A DNA stretch of 64,000 nucleotides from an uncultured Pseudomonadota bacterium (GTDB taxonomy: Bacteria > Pseudomonadota > Gammaproteobacteria > Steroidobacterales > Steroidobacteraceae): positions 1 through 64,000 of the forward strand of contig CAISEB010000038.1 in assembly GCA_903884235.1 (NCBI GenBank), read 5' to 3'. The position numbers and the translations under genes are program-made. Under the pieces are notes generated by a model that made no database searches, was not told the origin of the DNA, and saw nothing but the letters and a program-made list of their open reading frames with translations. Positions 5,773 through 15,553 of this stretch are shown one piece after another; the first letter of the stretch is position 1, and each line of letters opens with the position of its first letter.

Positions 5773-8006
5773 AACGTCCGGCCGAGCGACAGGTAGTACG
5801 AGGTACTGCCGAGCCGGTCGTAACCGACCCCGACGTACAGCGGTCCGAGCGGCGTATCGAGCCCGAGGAAGGCCGACTCGTCCTTGCGGGCGCTGCCGAA
5901 GCTGATGTCGGCGCGCCGCTGCCACACGTTGCCCACCTCGGCGGACACACCGGCGTAGGTCGGCACGTCGAACAGGGCCGTCCCGCCATGCCCGAGCCGA
6001 TGCAGCCAGACGAGGCGCGCGATCCCGAAATGCGGGCCGGACAGGGCGCCGGCCGGGACCCCCGACAGGTTCAGGAATCCGCCGAGCGGAAAGTAGTTCT
6101 GGACGCCCGCGGTGCTTGTCAGCGTGCTGCCGCCGCTGAGCCGGAACACGAGCGTGTCGCGCTCGTGCGAGCGTGCCAGCAGCCAGTCGAATCGCGCCGT
6201 GTCCGCGTCGCGGTCGGCGCCGAGCCCGAGGCGCTGGCCATCCCACTGCATGACGAACGAGTCGCCGTGGCGCGGGAAGTTGACGCTGTCGAGACGGTCG
6301 ATGCTGAGTCGCGCATACAACCCCCCCTGGTGGAAGGAGGTCGCATCCGGCTGGTCCACGCCCGGCACGCCGACATGGAGGCGGGTGCTGCCGCCGAGCC
6401 GCTGCACGCCGACGCGGGCTTCGCCCCAGTTGCCGAGCTCGCGGCCGAAGTCGACGCCGAGCACCGTCTCCCGGACCCGATACTCGGCCACCAGTCGATC
6501 GGCATCGCGAACCTGGACGCTGCGTGAGTCGAACTTGAAGCGCGGCGCCACGAACCATGGCGAGGCGTAGCCGAGCGGCTGGTGGAATTCGGCCGCGAAC
6601 TCGGGGCGCTCGCCGACCTTGAGGTCGACGTTCCACTCGGCCATGTACGGATTGACCTCGGTGACGACGAAGCGCACGCCGGCGGTGTAACTGTTGCCGC
6701 CCTGGAAGTCGTCCTGCAGGTCGAGCGCGAAGCGCAGGTAGGTCGGGCCCCAGCTGCGCCGGCGGGCCGAGACCTCGAGGCCGCGACGATCGCCGTCCCG
6801 CACGAGGTCGTAGTCGAGGGACTCGAACAGGTCCCGGCCATACAGCGCCTCGGTGGCGGGGCCGATCGCCGCCGCCGTCGCCGGCTGGCCGACGACGGAT
6901 GCCAGCGCCGCCTCGATGTACTTGTGGTAGTCACCCGATCCCGGCGCAACGCGCACGAAATCGATCGTCGGCGGCGCCGTCGCACCCGGCCGCCGCGCGG
7001 CGAACTTCGCATAGTCCGCCGGCTCCGCCGCGAATGCCGAGAGCGCGGCGCCCGCACCGCGCGCCGCCGTGGCGCCCGCCGCGATGGCGTCCTGCACGCG
7101 TCCGAAGTCGACCGACGACAGCTCGCCGAGCGACGGCACGATCATCACGTCGCGGGGCCCGAGCAGCGCGCGGCTGCGCAGCGAGTCGCGATTCATCAGG
7201 ATCGAGACCATCTGGTTCGAGACCGACAGCGCCGAATCGAGCTCGTTCGCCGGTCGCAGCGGCGAGCTGACATCGACGACGATCACGACGTCGACATCCA
7301 TCTGCTTGACCAGGTCGACCGGCAGGTTGTCGGTCAGGCCACCGTCGACCAGCTGGCGGCCGTCGACCTCGACGGGTGCGAACACGCCGGGCGCCGCCAT
7401 GCTGGCGCGCACCGCGGTCGCGAGCGACCCGGAGCGGAACACCACCGCCTCGCCCGTCGACAGGTCGGTGGCAACGGCCCGGAACCGGATCGGCAGGCGG
7501 TCGAAGTCCGTGACCTCGGCGACGGGCAGCAGGCCCGTGCGCAGCATCTGGTTCAGCTTCTGCCCCTGGATCAGGCCCCGCGGCAGGCGCAGGTGCCCGC
7601 CGCGCAAGCCGAGCGGCGCGCGCACCAGGAACTCCTGGTCGTCCTGCTTGCGGCGGAAGTTGAGCGCGGTGCGCGGTGGACGGTCGCGGAAGGCGTCCTG
7701 CCAGTCGATCGAACCGATCACCGAGGCGACCTCGTCGGCCGACATGCCGCTCGCGTACAGGCTGCCGACGACCGCGCCCATGCTGGTGCCGGCGATCGCA
7801 TCGACCGGCACGTGCAGTTCCTCGAGGACCTTCAGGACGCCGATGTGCGCGGCGCCGCGCGCGCCGCCACCGGACAGCACGAGACCGACCCGCAGCCGTC
7901 GCGCGGGCGCATCCTCCGCCACCCCGCCGGCGACCGCCGACGACACCGTCGAGGCGAGCAGCGCGACGAGGACCAAGCGGGAGACAAGGCGCCGGTGGAC
8001 CCTCAC
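5769..8006 (-). CDS. Patatin-like phospholipase with outer-membrane barrel (PlpD-type, type Vd)
   Basis: 745 residues from a GTG start. A signal peptide (residues 1-28) is followed by a patatin lipase domain: oxyanion loop SGGGARG (45-51), nucleophile Ser75 in GTSMG and catalytic Asp221 in DGGLTDN. A POTRA-like segment follows (about 370-420), then a C-terminal Omp85/D15-type beta barrel ending in Phe (SLGRTF). This matches the PlpD autotransporter family, which exposes or secretes a phospholipase A. The open frame extends upstream, but the residues before the GTG lack any signal. The upstream neighbour on the same strand is a PAP2 phosphatase, suggesting a lipid-related pair. Confidence 0.88.
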   Translation of the reverse strand: MRVHRRLVSRLVLVALLASTVSSAVAGGVAEDAPARRLRVGLVLSGGGARGAAHIGVLKVLEELHVPVDAIAGTSMGAVVGSLYASGMSADEVASVIGSIDWQDAFRDRPPRTALNFRRKQDDQEFLVRAPLGLRGGHLRLPRGLIQGQKLNQMLRTGLLPVAEVTDFDRLPIRFRAVATDLSTGEAVVFRSGSLATAVRASMAAPGVFAPVEVDGRQLVDGGLTDNLPVDLVKQMDVDVVIVVDVSSPLRPANELDSALSVSNQMVSILMNRDSLRSRALLGPRDVMIVPSLGELSSVDFGRVQDAIAAGATAARGAGAALSAFAAEPADYAKFAARRPGATAPPTIDFVRVAPGSGDYHKYIEAALASVVGQPATAAAIGPATEALYGRDLFESLDYDLVRDGDRRGLEVSARRRSWGPTYLRFALDLQDDFQGGNSYTAGVRFVVTEVNPYMAEWNVDLKVGERPEFAAEFHQPLGYASPWFVAPRFKFDSRSVQVRDADRLVAEYRVRETVLGVDFGRELGNWGEARVGVQRLGGSTRLHVGVPGVDQPDATSFHQGGLYARLSIDRLDSVNFPRHGDSFVMQWDGQRLGLGADRDADTARFDWLLARSHERDTLVFRLSGGSTLTSTAGVQNYFPLGGFLNLSGVPAGALSGPHFGIARLVWLHRLGHGGTALFDVPTYAGVSAEVGNVWQRRADISFGSARKDESAFLGLDTPLGPLYVGVGYDRLGSTSYYLSLGRTF

Positions 8007-8064
8007 AGCGAGGGCATCGTAGCAGACCACCGCGGCACTGCCCGGGCCGGGCGCGGGAGCCGCC

Positions 8065-8604
8065 TCAGATGAGCGCGAGCGCCCCGGCGGCGAGCCCGGC
8101 ACCGATCAGGGCGCCGGCCAGCACGTCCGTCGGATAGTGCAGGCCGAGCACGACCCGCGATGCGGCCACGAGCGCGGCGAACGGCACCAGCAGCCAGGCG
8201 AGCACCGGGAACTGCACCGTCGCGATGACCGTGAACGACACGGCATGCAGCGTGTGACCGGACGGGAAGCTGTAGCGATCGAGCGGCACGCTCGCGGCGC
8301 GGATGCCGGCGAAGGTCACGAACGGTCGCTCCCGCACCAGGCGGTGCTTGAGGACCTTGTAGAGCGCGACGCCGAACGCCCCGGTGGCCGCCATGACGAT
8401 GGCCGGGCGCAGCGCGCGCTCGCCGAACAGGACCGGCAGCAGCAGCATCAGCACGTACCAGAACACGCCGTCGCCGAGCCGGCTGACGATGCGGAACAGG
8501 TCGCGCACCGCAGCGTTGCGGCAGCTGCGGTTGAGGCGCAGGCACAACGCCTCCTCGGCCGCATCGACCCGCCCGAACAACCGCGCACTGCGACTCGCCA
8601 GCAT
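8065..8604 (-). CDS. PAP2-family membrane phosphatase
   Basis: 179 residues with about five transmembrane helices. The three PAP2 phosphatase motifs are present in order: KHRLVRERPF, PSGHTLHAV (central PSGH) and SRVVLGLHYPTDVLAG. The family dephosphorylates phosphatidic acid, phosphatidylglycerophosphate or undecaprenyl pyrophosphate at the membrane; the substrate is not clear from sequence. ATG chosen directly before the amphipathic start. It lies 58 nt upstream of the patatin gene on the same strand, so co-transcription is plausible. Confidence 0.85.
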   Translation of the reverse strand: MLASRSARLFGRVDAAEEALCLRLNRSCRNAAVRDLFRIVSRLGDGVFWYVLMLLLPVLFGERALRPAIVMAATGAFGVALYKVLKHRLVRERPFVTFAGIRAASVPLDRYSFPSGHTLHAVSFTVIATVQFPVLAWLLVPFAALVAASRVVLGLHYPTDVLAGALIGAGLAAGALALI

Positions 8605-8691
8605 GTTGACCCGCCCCTACCGGGAACGGAGCCCGGCATGCCAATGAGCGTGCGCCCCGATTGCTGCCGGGCGATGAACGGCGCGTGACGT

Positions 8692-10911
8692 TTATTTGAC
8701 AATCAAGGACTTGGGCGGACTTGCTGGACGCCACCTCGCGAGCAGCAGCGCGCTCGTGACGACACTGACGCTGGAGGCCGCCATCGCGGCACCGGCGATG
8801 ACCGGCGTCAGCACGCCGAACGCCGCCAGTGGCACGCCGGCGAGGTTGTACACGGTGGCGAGCACCAGGTTGAGACGGATCCGGCGGCGCGTGCGCCGGG
8901 CGATGTCGAGCGCCGCGACCACCGCCCACGGTTCGGACCTGAGCAGCACGATGCCGGCGGCGGCGGCGGCGACGTCCGTGCCGCCGCCCATCGCCATGCC
9001 GAGGTCGGCGGCCGCCAGCGCAGGTGCGTCGTTGATGCCGTCACCCACCATGGCGACCGGACCGTACTGCGCGGCGAGTTCGTGGACGATCCGCAGCTTG
9101 TCCGCCGGCAGCAGCGAGGCACGGATGTCCTCGATGCCGACCTGCCGGGCGAGCGCGGCCGCGCTCGCCGCATGGTCGCCGGTCAGCAGGACCGTGTGCA
9201 CGCCGGCGGCCTGCAGCGCCGCGACCGTCGCGCGCGCGCTCGGTCGCGCCGCGTCGGCGAAGGCGAAGGCCCCGACCACCCGCAAAGACGTCAGGTCCGC
9301 GAGCAGCGACACGGTGCGGCCGGCAGCCTGCTGCCCCTCCAGCCAGCCGCGCGCCGCACCGACCTCGACGGCGCGGCCCTCGACGAAGCGCAGGCTGCCG
9401 AGCGCCAGATGCCGCGCGCCCACATGCCCTTCGACGCCGAGACCCGGGCTCGCGACCACGTCGGTCGCGAGCGCGCCCGCGGCAGGCGCGGCCTCGATGA
9501 GCGCACGCGCGAGCACGTGACCGCTGTCCTTCTGCAGGGCGGCACCGAGCGCAAGCACCTCGCCCGGGTCGGTCCCGAACCGCTCGTGCGCGAGCAGCGT
9601 GGGTCGCCCCATCGTCAGCGTGCCGGTCTTGTCGAACGCGACGACTCCGATCGCCGCAGCCGATTCGAGCGCGACGGCATCGCGGATGAGGATGCCGGCC
9701 CGCGCGGCCGCGCCCGTGCCCGCGACCAGCGCCGCCGGCGTCGCGAGCCCGAGCGCGCACGGGCACGCGATCACCAGCACCGCGACGGCGCGCAGGACCG
9801 CGACATCGACGGCTGCACCGGCCAGTGCCCAGCCGACGCCGGTCCCGAGCGCGATCAGCACGACCACGGGCACGAACCATTCGGCCACCCGATCGACGAT
9901 CCGCTGGATCGGCGCCTTGCTGGCCTGCGCGTGCTCCACCAGCCGAGCGATCTGCTCGAGCGTGCCGTCCGCGGCCGCATGGGTCGCCCGGACCTGCAGC
10001 AGGCCATTGCCGTTCAGCGCACCACCGACGACGGCATCGCCGGGCTTCACCGCGACAGGAAGGCTCTCGCCGGTCACGAGCGACTCGTCGATCTCGCTCG
10101 CGCCGGCGACGACCTCACCGTCGACCGCGACTCGTTCGCCGGGACGCACCAGGACCGTGTCGCCCGGCGCGACGCTGGCGATCGGCACCTCGATCTCGCC
10201 GCCATCGCGCAGCAGCCGCGCCCGCTCGGGCGCCAGCGCGCGCAGGGACCTGAGCGCGAAGGCCGTGCCGCGACGTGCGCGCCCCTCGAGCCACTTGCCA
10301 AGCAGGACCAGCGTGATCACGACCGCGGAGGCCTCGAAGTAGAGCTCGGGCATCGCGCCGGCCGGTGCGGACAGCCAGTTCCACACCGACAGGCCCCACG
10401 CCGCAGTCGTGCCGATCGCGACCAGCAGGTCCATGTTCCCCGCGCCCGCGGCGAGGGCCCGCCAGCCTGCGCGATAGAAGCGCGCCCCGAGCCAGAACTG
10501 CACCGGCGTCGCGAGCGCGAACTGGACGACCGCGGGTACCATCAGGTGCCAGCCGAATGGCATCGCGAGCATCGGCAGCAGCAGCGGGGCCGAGAGCATC
10601 GCGGCGATCGCGACGTGCCACCGGTCGAAGCGGTCGGCGCTCGCGCGACGTTGCACGGACGCGGCGTCCGGCCCGCCCGGCGGCACGACCCGGGCGTCGT
10701 AGCCGGTGCGCTCGATCGCCGCGACCAGCAGCGCCGTCGCGGCCGCGCCATCGTCGAGGATGCCGACCGTGGCGCGCTCGGTGGCCAGGTTCACGCTCGC
10801 CGAGACGACGCCGGGAACGGCCCGCAGCGCGCGCTCCACGCGCGAGACGCAGGCGGCACAGGTCATGCCACCCACCTCGAGCTGGCGTTCGGCTGCTACG
10901 ATAGGCGCCAT
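8692..10911 (-). CDS. copA: Copper-exporting P1B-type ATPase
   Basis: 739 residues. A single N-terminal HMA domain has GMTCAAC (Cys18, Cys21). CPC (383-385) lies in the metal-transport helix and Asp427 in DKTGT is the phosphorylated residue; TGDH and GDGINDAP follow. The YN and MxxSS residues of the last helices ([15 protein letters not shown]) are those of Cu(I)-ATPases. The usual nucleotide-site SEHP is replaced by SGHV (His465 kept, Pro lost). It should pump Cu(I) from cytoplasm to periplasm. The start codon is directly back-to-back with that of the chaperone gene on the plus strand. Confidence 0.92.
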   Translation of the reverse strand: MAPIVAAERQLEVGGMTCAACVSRVERALRAVPGVVSASVNLATERATVGILDDGAAATALLVAAIERTGYDARVVPPGGPDAASVQRRASADRFDRWHVAIAAMLSAPLLLPMLAMPFGWHLMVPAVVQFALATPVQFWLGARFYRAGWRALAAGAGNMDLLVAIGTTAAWGLSVWNWLSAPAGAMPELYFEASAVVITLVLLGKWLEGRARRGTAFALRSLRALAPERARLLRDGGEIEVPIASVAPGDTVLVRPGERVAVDGEVVAGASEIDESLVTGESLPVAVKPGDAVVGGALNGNGLLQVRATHAAADGTLEQIARLVEHAQASKAPIQRIVDRVAEWFVPVVVLIALGTGVGWALAGAAVDVAVLRAVAVLVIACPCALGLATPAALVAGTGAAARAGILIRDAVALESAAAIGVVAFDKTGTLTMGRPTLLAHERFGTDPGEVLALGAALQKDSGHVLARALIEAAPAAGALATDVVASPGLGVEGHVGARHLALGSLRFVEGRAVEVGAARGWLEGQQAAGRTVSLLADLTSLRVVGAFAFADAARPSARATVAALQAAGVHTVLLTGDHAASAAALARQVGIEDIRASLLPADKLRIVHELAAQYGPVAMVGDGINDAPALAAADLGMAMGGGTDVAAAAAGIVLLRSEPWAVVAALDIARRTRRRIRLNLVLATVYNLAGVPLAAFGVLTPVIAGAAMAASSVSVVTSALLLARWRPASPPKSLIVK

Positions 10912-11100
10912 ATGCAATTCCACGTTGAAGCCATGACCTGCGGCGGTTGCGCCCGCGCGGTGACGGCGGCGATCCGCGGCCTCGACCCCTCGGCCGTGGT
11001 CAAGGCGGATCCGCCGACCCACTCGGTCGAGGTGCAGACTACGCGCCCCGAGCCGGAGGTGCGCGCCGCACTGGCCGCCGCGGGGTTCCCGCCCCGCTGA
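10912..11100 (+). CDS. CopZ-like copper chaperone (HMA domain)
   Basis: 62 residues forming one heavy-metal-associated fold. MTCGGC places ligands at Cys10 and Cys13; the rest has the expected beta-alpha-beta pattern ending [11 protein letters not shown]. It probably carries Cu(I) to the divergent CopA. The start is fixed by the fold: beta strand 1 begins at the first residue ([13 protein letters not shown]). ATG at 10912 abuts the CopA ATG (CATATG), leaving no intergenic space, so promoter and ribosome site must lie within copA coding sequence. No strong Shine-Dalgarno is visible. Confidence 0.88.
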   Translation: MQFHVEAMTCGGCARAVTAAIRGLDPSAVVKADPPTHSVEVQTTRPEPEVRAALAAAGFPPR

Positions 11101-11216
11101 GCGATGCCACGCCGACCGACCGGCCTGCCCACCGTCAGGGCCGGCACGGCGACCCGCGGGCTGCGGCTTTCCACGACCCCCGGATCCGCGCCGGACACGG
11201 GGCCGGCCGACCCCTG

Positions 11217-11225
11217 TGATAAAAT
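11217..11225 (+). promoter_or_regulatory. Extended -10 promoter for icd-aceK
   Basis: TGATAAAAT reads as an extended -10 (TG-N-TAAAAT, five of six matches to TATAAT) in otherwise very GC-rich DNA, 58 nt before icd. No good -35 is seen at 17 bp, as is common for extended -10 promoters. The rest of 11101-11283 shows nothing else. Confidence 0.5.
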
Positions 11226-11283
11226 TCCCGCTTCTTTTGCGCCGGGCGCCCCGCGTCCGCGTCCTTCTTGGGAGCAGAACCCG

Positions 11284-12582
11284 ATGGCGACAGTGAAGTA
11301 CACCCCTCCGGCCGGTGGCGAGAAGATCACCATTGCGAACGGCAAGCTGACCGTGCCGGACCAGCCGATCATCCCCTTCATCGAGGGTGATGGCACCGGC
11401 GCCGACATCTGGCGCGCTAGCGTGCGCGTGCTCGACGCCGCGGTCGCCAAGGCCTATGGCGGCAAGCGCAAGATCCACTGGCTCGAGGTGTACGCCGGCG
11501 AGAAGTCGAACAAACTGCTCAGCACCTGGCTCCCGGACGAGACCGTCGAGGCCTGCCGCGAGTACCTCGTCTCGATCAAGGGCCCGCTGACGACGCCGAT
11601 CGGCGGCGGCATCCGCTCGCTGAACGTGGCCCTGCGCCAGCTGCTCGACCTGTACGTGTGCCTGCGCCCGGTGCGCTGGTTCAAGGGCGTGCCCTCCCCG
11701 GTGAAGAACCCGGGCAAGGTCGACATGGTGATCTTCCGCGAGAACACCGAGGACATCTACGCCGGCATCGAGTTCGAGGCCGGCAGCGCCGACAACAAGA
11801 AGTTCCTGGAACTCTTCAAGCAGGCCTTCCCGAAGCATTACAGCAAGATCCGCTTCCCCGGCACCTCGGGCATCGGCATCAAGGCCGTTTCTCAGGAAGG
11901 CACGGAACGCCTGTTCCGCGCCGCCGTCGAATACGCGATCGTCAACAAGCGCCCGACGGTGACGATCGTCCACAAGGGCAACATCATGAAGTACACGGAG
12001 GGCGCGTTCCGTAACTGGTCCTATGCGCTCGCCGAGCGCGAGTTCCCCAACCAGACCTATGGCTGGGAGCAGTGGGAGCGCACCAAGGCCGCGAAGGGCG
12101 AGAAGGCGGCGAACGCGGAGATGGACGAGGCCAAGAAGGCCGGCAAGGTCATCATCAAGGACGCGATCGCCGACATCACGCTGCAGCAGGTGCTGACGCG
12201 GCCCGAGGAATTCGACGTCATCGCGACGATGAACCTGAACGGCGACTACCTCTCGGACGCGCTCGCAGCCCAGGTCGGCGGCATCGGCATCGCGCCCGGC
12301 GGCAACGTCAACTACGTGACCGGCCATGCCGTGTTCGAGGCGACGCACGGCACGGCACCGAAGTACGCGAACCTCGACAAGGTGAACCCGGGTTCGGTGA
12401 TCCTGTCCGGCGAGATGATGCTGCGCTACATGGGCTGGACCGAGGCGGCCGACGCGATCATCACGGCGATGGACCGCGCGATCGCCGCGAAGACCGTGAC
12501 GTACGACTTCGCGCGCCAGATGGAAGGCGCGACCGAGGTGAAGTGCAGCGAGTTCGCGGACGAGCTGATCAAGCACCTCTGA
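11284..12582 (+). CDS. icd: NADP-dependent isocitrate dehydrogenase
   Basis: 432 residues. Converts isocitrate to 2-oxoglutarate and CO2 with NADPH production in the TCA cycle. Near full-length match in pattern to E. coli-type Icd: IEGDGTG, the substrate loop GGGIRSLN with regulatory Ser112 (the residue AceK phosphorylates in E. coli, Ser113), [25 protein letters not shown], and [11 protein letters not shown] for NADP binding. ATG at 11284 is preceded by a gggag ribosome site. It is followed after 4 nt by aceK, so the enzyme and its kinase/phosphatase are one operon. Confidence 0.97.
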   Translation: MATVKYTPPAGGEKITIANGKLTVPDQPIIPFIEGDGTGADIWRASVRVLDAAVAKAYGGKRKIHWLEVYAGEKSNKLLSTWLPDETVEACREYLVSIKGPLTTPIGGGIRSLNVALRQLLDLYVCLRPVRWFKGVPSPVKNPGKVDMVIFRENTEDIYAGIEFEAGSADNKKFLELFKQAFPKHYSKIRFPGTSGIGIKAVSQEGTERLFRAAVEYAIVNKRPTVTIVHKGNIMKYTEGAFRNWSYALAEREFPNQTYGWEQWERTKAAKGEKAANAEMDEAKKAGKVIIKDAIADITLQQVLTRPEEFDVIATMNLNGDYLSDALAAQVGGIGIAPGGNVNYVTGHAVFEATHGTAPKYANLDKVNPGSVILSGEMMLRYMGWTEAADAIITAMDRAIAAKTVTYDFARQMEGATEVKCSEFADELIKHL

Positions 12583-12586
12583 TCCG

Positions 12587-14323
12587 GTGACCACACTGGG
12601 GCCAACCGCACTCGCGCTCGCGCGCGAGTGCGCCGCCGAGGCGGTGAACGCGTTCGAGCGCTACAACGCCGAATTCCGCGCGATCACGCGCCGCGCCCCG
12701 GCGCGCTTCGAGGAGTGCGACTGGCATGGCAGCCAGCGCGACGCCGTCGAGCGCATCGAGCTCTACGGACACTACGTCGACAGCGCAGTGGCGACGCTCA
12801 GGCACCGTCTGAGCGCCGAATCCGCGGACCGTGCGATCTGGTCGGCGATGAAGGGCGAGTTCGCACGGCTCATCCAGCCGCTGCCGGACGCCGAGTTCCG
12901 CAAGACCTTCTACAACTCCCTGACGCGCACGTTCTTCGGCACGGTCGGGGTCTCCCCCGAGATCGAGTTCGTCGCGCTCGACCTCGACCCGCTGGCGCGT
13001 CTCGCCGACTACGACTTCCTGACGACCTACGTGAACCGCGGTTCGCTGCGCCTGCTGTTCGAGGAGGTGCTGGCGGCGTTCCGTTGCAAGGCGCCGTGGC
13101 GCGACCTCGACCGCAGCATCCAGCACGTGGCGGACGAGGTGCAGCGCTGCGCAGCAGGGCACCCCGCTCCCGTCGTCTGCGTGGAAATGATCCGCCCGCC
13201 GTTCTACCAGATGACGCGCGCCTACCTCGTCGGCCGGATCGCCGGCGCCGACTGGCAGGCGCCGCTCGTGATCGTGCTCAAGAACACCGAGCGGGGCATG
13301 CTGGTGGACACGGTCATGACGGTCGACGCCGACGTGTCGGTGCTGTTCAGCTTCACGCGCTCGTACTTCCACGTCGATCTCGAGCGTGTCGGCAAGCCGC
13401 TGCTGTTCCTCAAGCAGATGATGCCGCACAAGCCGGTCAGCGAGCTGTTCACCGTGCTCGGCCGCGCCAAGCAGGGCAAGACGGAGCGCTATCGCGAGCT
13501 GTTCAGGCACCTGCAGACCGCGCATGACCAGTTCACGCTCGCCCCGGGCGAGCGCGGCCTCGTCATGGTGGTCTTCACCCTGCCCTCGTTCGACGTCGTG
13601 TTCAAGCTGATCCGGGACAAGTTCCCGATCCAGAAGAACATCGTCCGCCAGGACGTGCTGACGAAGTACGAATTCGTGTTCAAGCACGACCGGGCGGGGC
13701 GCCTCGTCGATGCCCAGGAGTTCAAGCGCCTGCGCTTCCCGCGGCGCCTCTTCGACGACGCGCTGCTGCAGGAACTGCTCACCGAGACGTCCGCATCGGT
13801 GCACGAGGACGGCGACGACCTGATCATCGACCACTGCTACATCGAACGGCGCATGGTGCCGCTGAACCTGTACCTGCGCGAGGCGAGCCGCGACGACGCG
13901 ATCAACGCGGTGCTCGAGTACGGCCAGGCGATCCGCGACCTCGCCTACACCAACATCTTCGCCGGCGACCTGCTGCTGAAGAACTTTGGCGTCACGCGCA
14001 ATCGCCGCGTCATCTTCTACGACTACGACGAACTGTGCCTCGTCACGGACTGCCGCTTCCGCGAGCTGCCGTCGGCGTCCTCGGACGAGGACGAGATGCG
14101 CGCCGAGACCTGGTACTACGTCGCCGACAACGACGTCTTCCCGGAAACCTTCATCAACTTCCTCGGCTTCGACGACGAGCTGACGCAGATATTCCTGAAG
14201 GCGCACGGCGAGGTCCTGACCGCGGACTGGTGGCGCGGCATCCAGGCTCGCCACTCCGAGAACGAAGTCTTCGAGGTGCTGCCGTATGCCGCGCACCGGG
14301 TCCGGGTCGCCAGCAGCCTGTGA
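12587..14323 (+). CDS. aceK: Isocitrate dehydrogenase kinase/phosphatase
   Basis: 578 residues, the usual AceK length. Phosphorylates and inactivates Icd to divert isocitrate to the glyoxylate shunt, and reverses this. The conserved core is visible: [41 protein letters not shown], a kinase-type segment [19 protein letters not shown] (the DYDE is the metal site), and the C-terminal [13 protein letters not shown] start at 12587, 4 nt after icd. The aceA and aceB genes are not in the window, so regulator and target are paired here rather than aceBAK as in E. coli. Confidence 0.97.
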   Translation: MTTLGPTALALARECAAEAVNAFERYNAEFRAITRRAPARFEECDWHGSQRDAVERIELYGHYVDSAVATLRHRLSAESADRAIWSAMKGEFARLIQPLPDAEFRKTFYNSLTRTFFGTVGVSPEIEFVALDLDPLARLADYDFLTTYVNRGSLRLLFEEVLAAFRCKAPWRDLDRSIQHVADEVQRCAAGHPAPVVCVEMIRPPFYQMTRAYLVGRIAGADWQAPLVIVLKNTERGMLVDTVMTVDADVSVLFSFTRSYFHVDLERVGKPLLFLKQMMPHKPVSELFTVLGRAKQGKTERYRELFRHLQTAHDQFTLAPGERGLVMVVFTLPSFDVVFKLIRDKFPIQKNIVRQDVLTKYEFVFKHDRAGRLVDAQEFKRLRFPRRLFDDALLQELLTETSASVHEDGDDLIIDHCYIERRMVPLNLYLREASRDDAINAVLEYGQAIRDLAYTNIFAGDLLLKNFGVTRNRRVIFYDYDELCLVTDCRFRELPSASSDEDEMRAETWYYVADNDVFPETFINFLGFDDELTQIFLKAHGEVLTADWWRGIQARHSENEVFEVLPYAAHRVRVASSL

Positions 14324-14325
14324 GG

Positions 14326-14341
14326 GCCGCGCCCGCGCGGC
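14326..14341. terminator. Small hairpin between converging aceK and trans-sulfuration genes
   Basis: GCCGCG-cccg-CGCGGC forms a perfect 6-bp stem in the 19-bp gap between convergent genes. There is no T-tract, so termination is only suggested by position. Confidence 0.3.
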
Positions 14342-14342
14342 G

Positions 14343-15515
14343 CTAGGCGAACGCGACCTCGAGCGCGAGGGCGAGGTCCTCGACCAGGTCCTCGGGATCC
14401 TCGAGCCCGATCGACAGGCGCGCCGTCGTCGCGCTGACGGCAGCCCAGTCCCGCGCCATCTCGCCGAGGTCGCGCGGCTGCTGCAGCGTCGGCGGAACGA
14501 TCAGGGACTCGGTCGAGCCCAGGCTCGCGGCGATCGCGAACAGCTTGAGCGCGTCCGCGAACCTGCGGCTCTGCTCCGCTCCGCCCTGTAGATCGACCGA
14601 GATGATCGTCCCGAAGTCCGGCATCTGGGCACGGGCCAGGGCATGGCCCGGGTCGCCGGGGAGGCCCGGGTAGCGGACCCGGGCGACGTGCGGATGCGCC
14701 AGCAGGAACTCCGCGACGCGAGCGGCGGACTCGCACTGCGCCGCGCGGCGTACGTGGTAGGTCTTCAGCCCGCGCTGGATGAGGAACGCGGCGCCTGGGT
14801 CGAGCGTGGGACCGAGCGAAATCGCCTGCGTCCGGATGCGCGCGATGAGATCGGCGCTGCCGATCACCGCACCACCCATGACATCGCCGTGCCCGCTCGC
14901 GTACTTCGTCAGGCTGTGGACGAGCAGATCGACCTCGTACTGGCCGTGAGCCTCGAGGCCCGCGAGCGTGTTGTCGATGACGGTCAGCGCACCATGGCGC
15001 CGCGCCGTGGCGACGATGAACGGAATGTCCGCAAGCTTGAGGACCGGGTTGGTCGGCGACTCGAACCAGACCAGCCGCGTCGGCCTCGCCGCGAGTTCGC
15101 GCTCGATGCCAGCGTGGTCCTCGATCGACAGCATCGTATGGGTGACGCCGAAGCGTGCCAGCGTGCGGGTGATCAGGCCACGCGTCGGGCCGTAGGTCTC
15201 CGCGAAGCACAGCACGTGCTCGCCCTGCCCGAGCAATGCGATCAATGCGGCCGCGACGGCCGCGAGTCCGGACGCAACTGCGACGCAGTCCTCGCGTCCC
15301 TGCAGCTCGGCGAGCAGCAGCTCGAGCGAGCGCACCGTCGGATTGGCACAGCGGCTGTAGTGATAGCCATCCTCGCGTCCGGCCCATACACGCTCGGTAC
15401 CGGCAAGGTCCTCGAGCTCGAACTTGACGCTGCGGTGGATCGGCTGGACGAGCGGCGTGTTGCCGGGCGGCAGGGTCCCCTCGGGCGGATGGTTGACGCG
15501 GGTACGGGGTTTCAT
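14343..15515 (-). CDS. Trans-sulfuration PLP enzyme (cystathionine beta-lyase/gamma-synthase family)
   Basis: 390 residues of the Cys/Met metabolism PLP family. HYSRCANPTVRSLE near residue 50 is the family's YSR-x-NPT signature. A PLP-ring segment contains SGLAAVAAAL, and the Schiff-base lysine lies in HSLTKYASGHGDVMGG. C-terminal GSTESLIVPP and SIGLEDPEDL are typical. The sequence does not separate beta-lyase, gamma-synthase and gamma-lyase; the MetC-like type is slightly favoured. It is the last gene of the minus-strand operon, 38 nt after the aminotransferase, which suggests a joint role in methionine or cysteine turnover. Confidence 0.88.
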   Translation of the reverse strand: MKPRTRVNHPPEGTLPPGNTPLVQPIHRSVKFELEDLAGTERVWAGREDGYHYSRCANPTVRSLELLLAELQGREDCVAVASGLAAVAAALIALLGQGEHVLCFAETYGPTRGLITRTLARFGVTHTMLSIEDHAGIERELAARPTRLVWFESPTNPVLKLADIPFIVATARRHGALTVIDNTLAGLEAHGQYEVDLLVHSLTKYASGHGDVMGGAVIGSADLIARIRTQAISLGPTLDPGAAFLIQRGLKTYHVRRAAQCESAARVAEFLLAHPHVARVRYPGLPGDPGHALARAQMPDFGTIISVDLQGGAEQSRRFADALKLFAIAASLGSTESLIVPPTLQQPRDLGEMARDWAAVSATTARLSIGLEDPEDLVEDLALALEVAFA

Positions 15516-15553
15516 GGCTCGGCGCTCCGTCGGACATCGGGCAGGGGCGTCAC

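Noticed and set aside
6582-8072. Long plus-strand open frame opposite the patatin gene
   Set aside because: High-GC mirror frame with Arg/Asp/His-rich low-complexity translation; the minus-strand gene has catalytic motifs and a signal peptide.
11101-11283. Small gene between the copper chaperone and icd
   Set aside because: An in-frame extension of icd exists, but the conserved start, ribosome site and the extended -10 in this gap show it is leader DNA.
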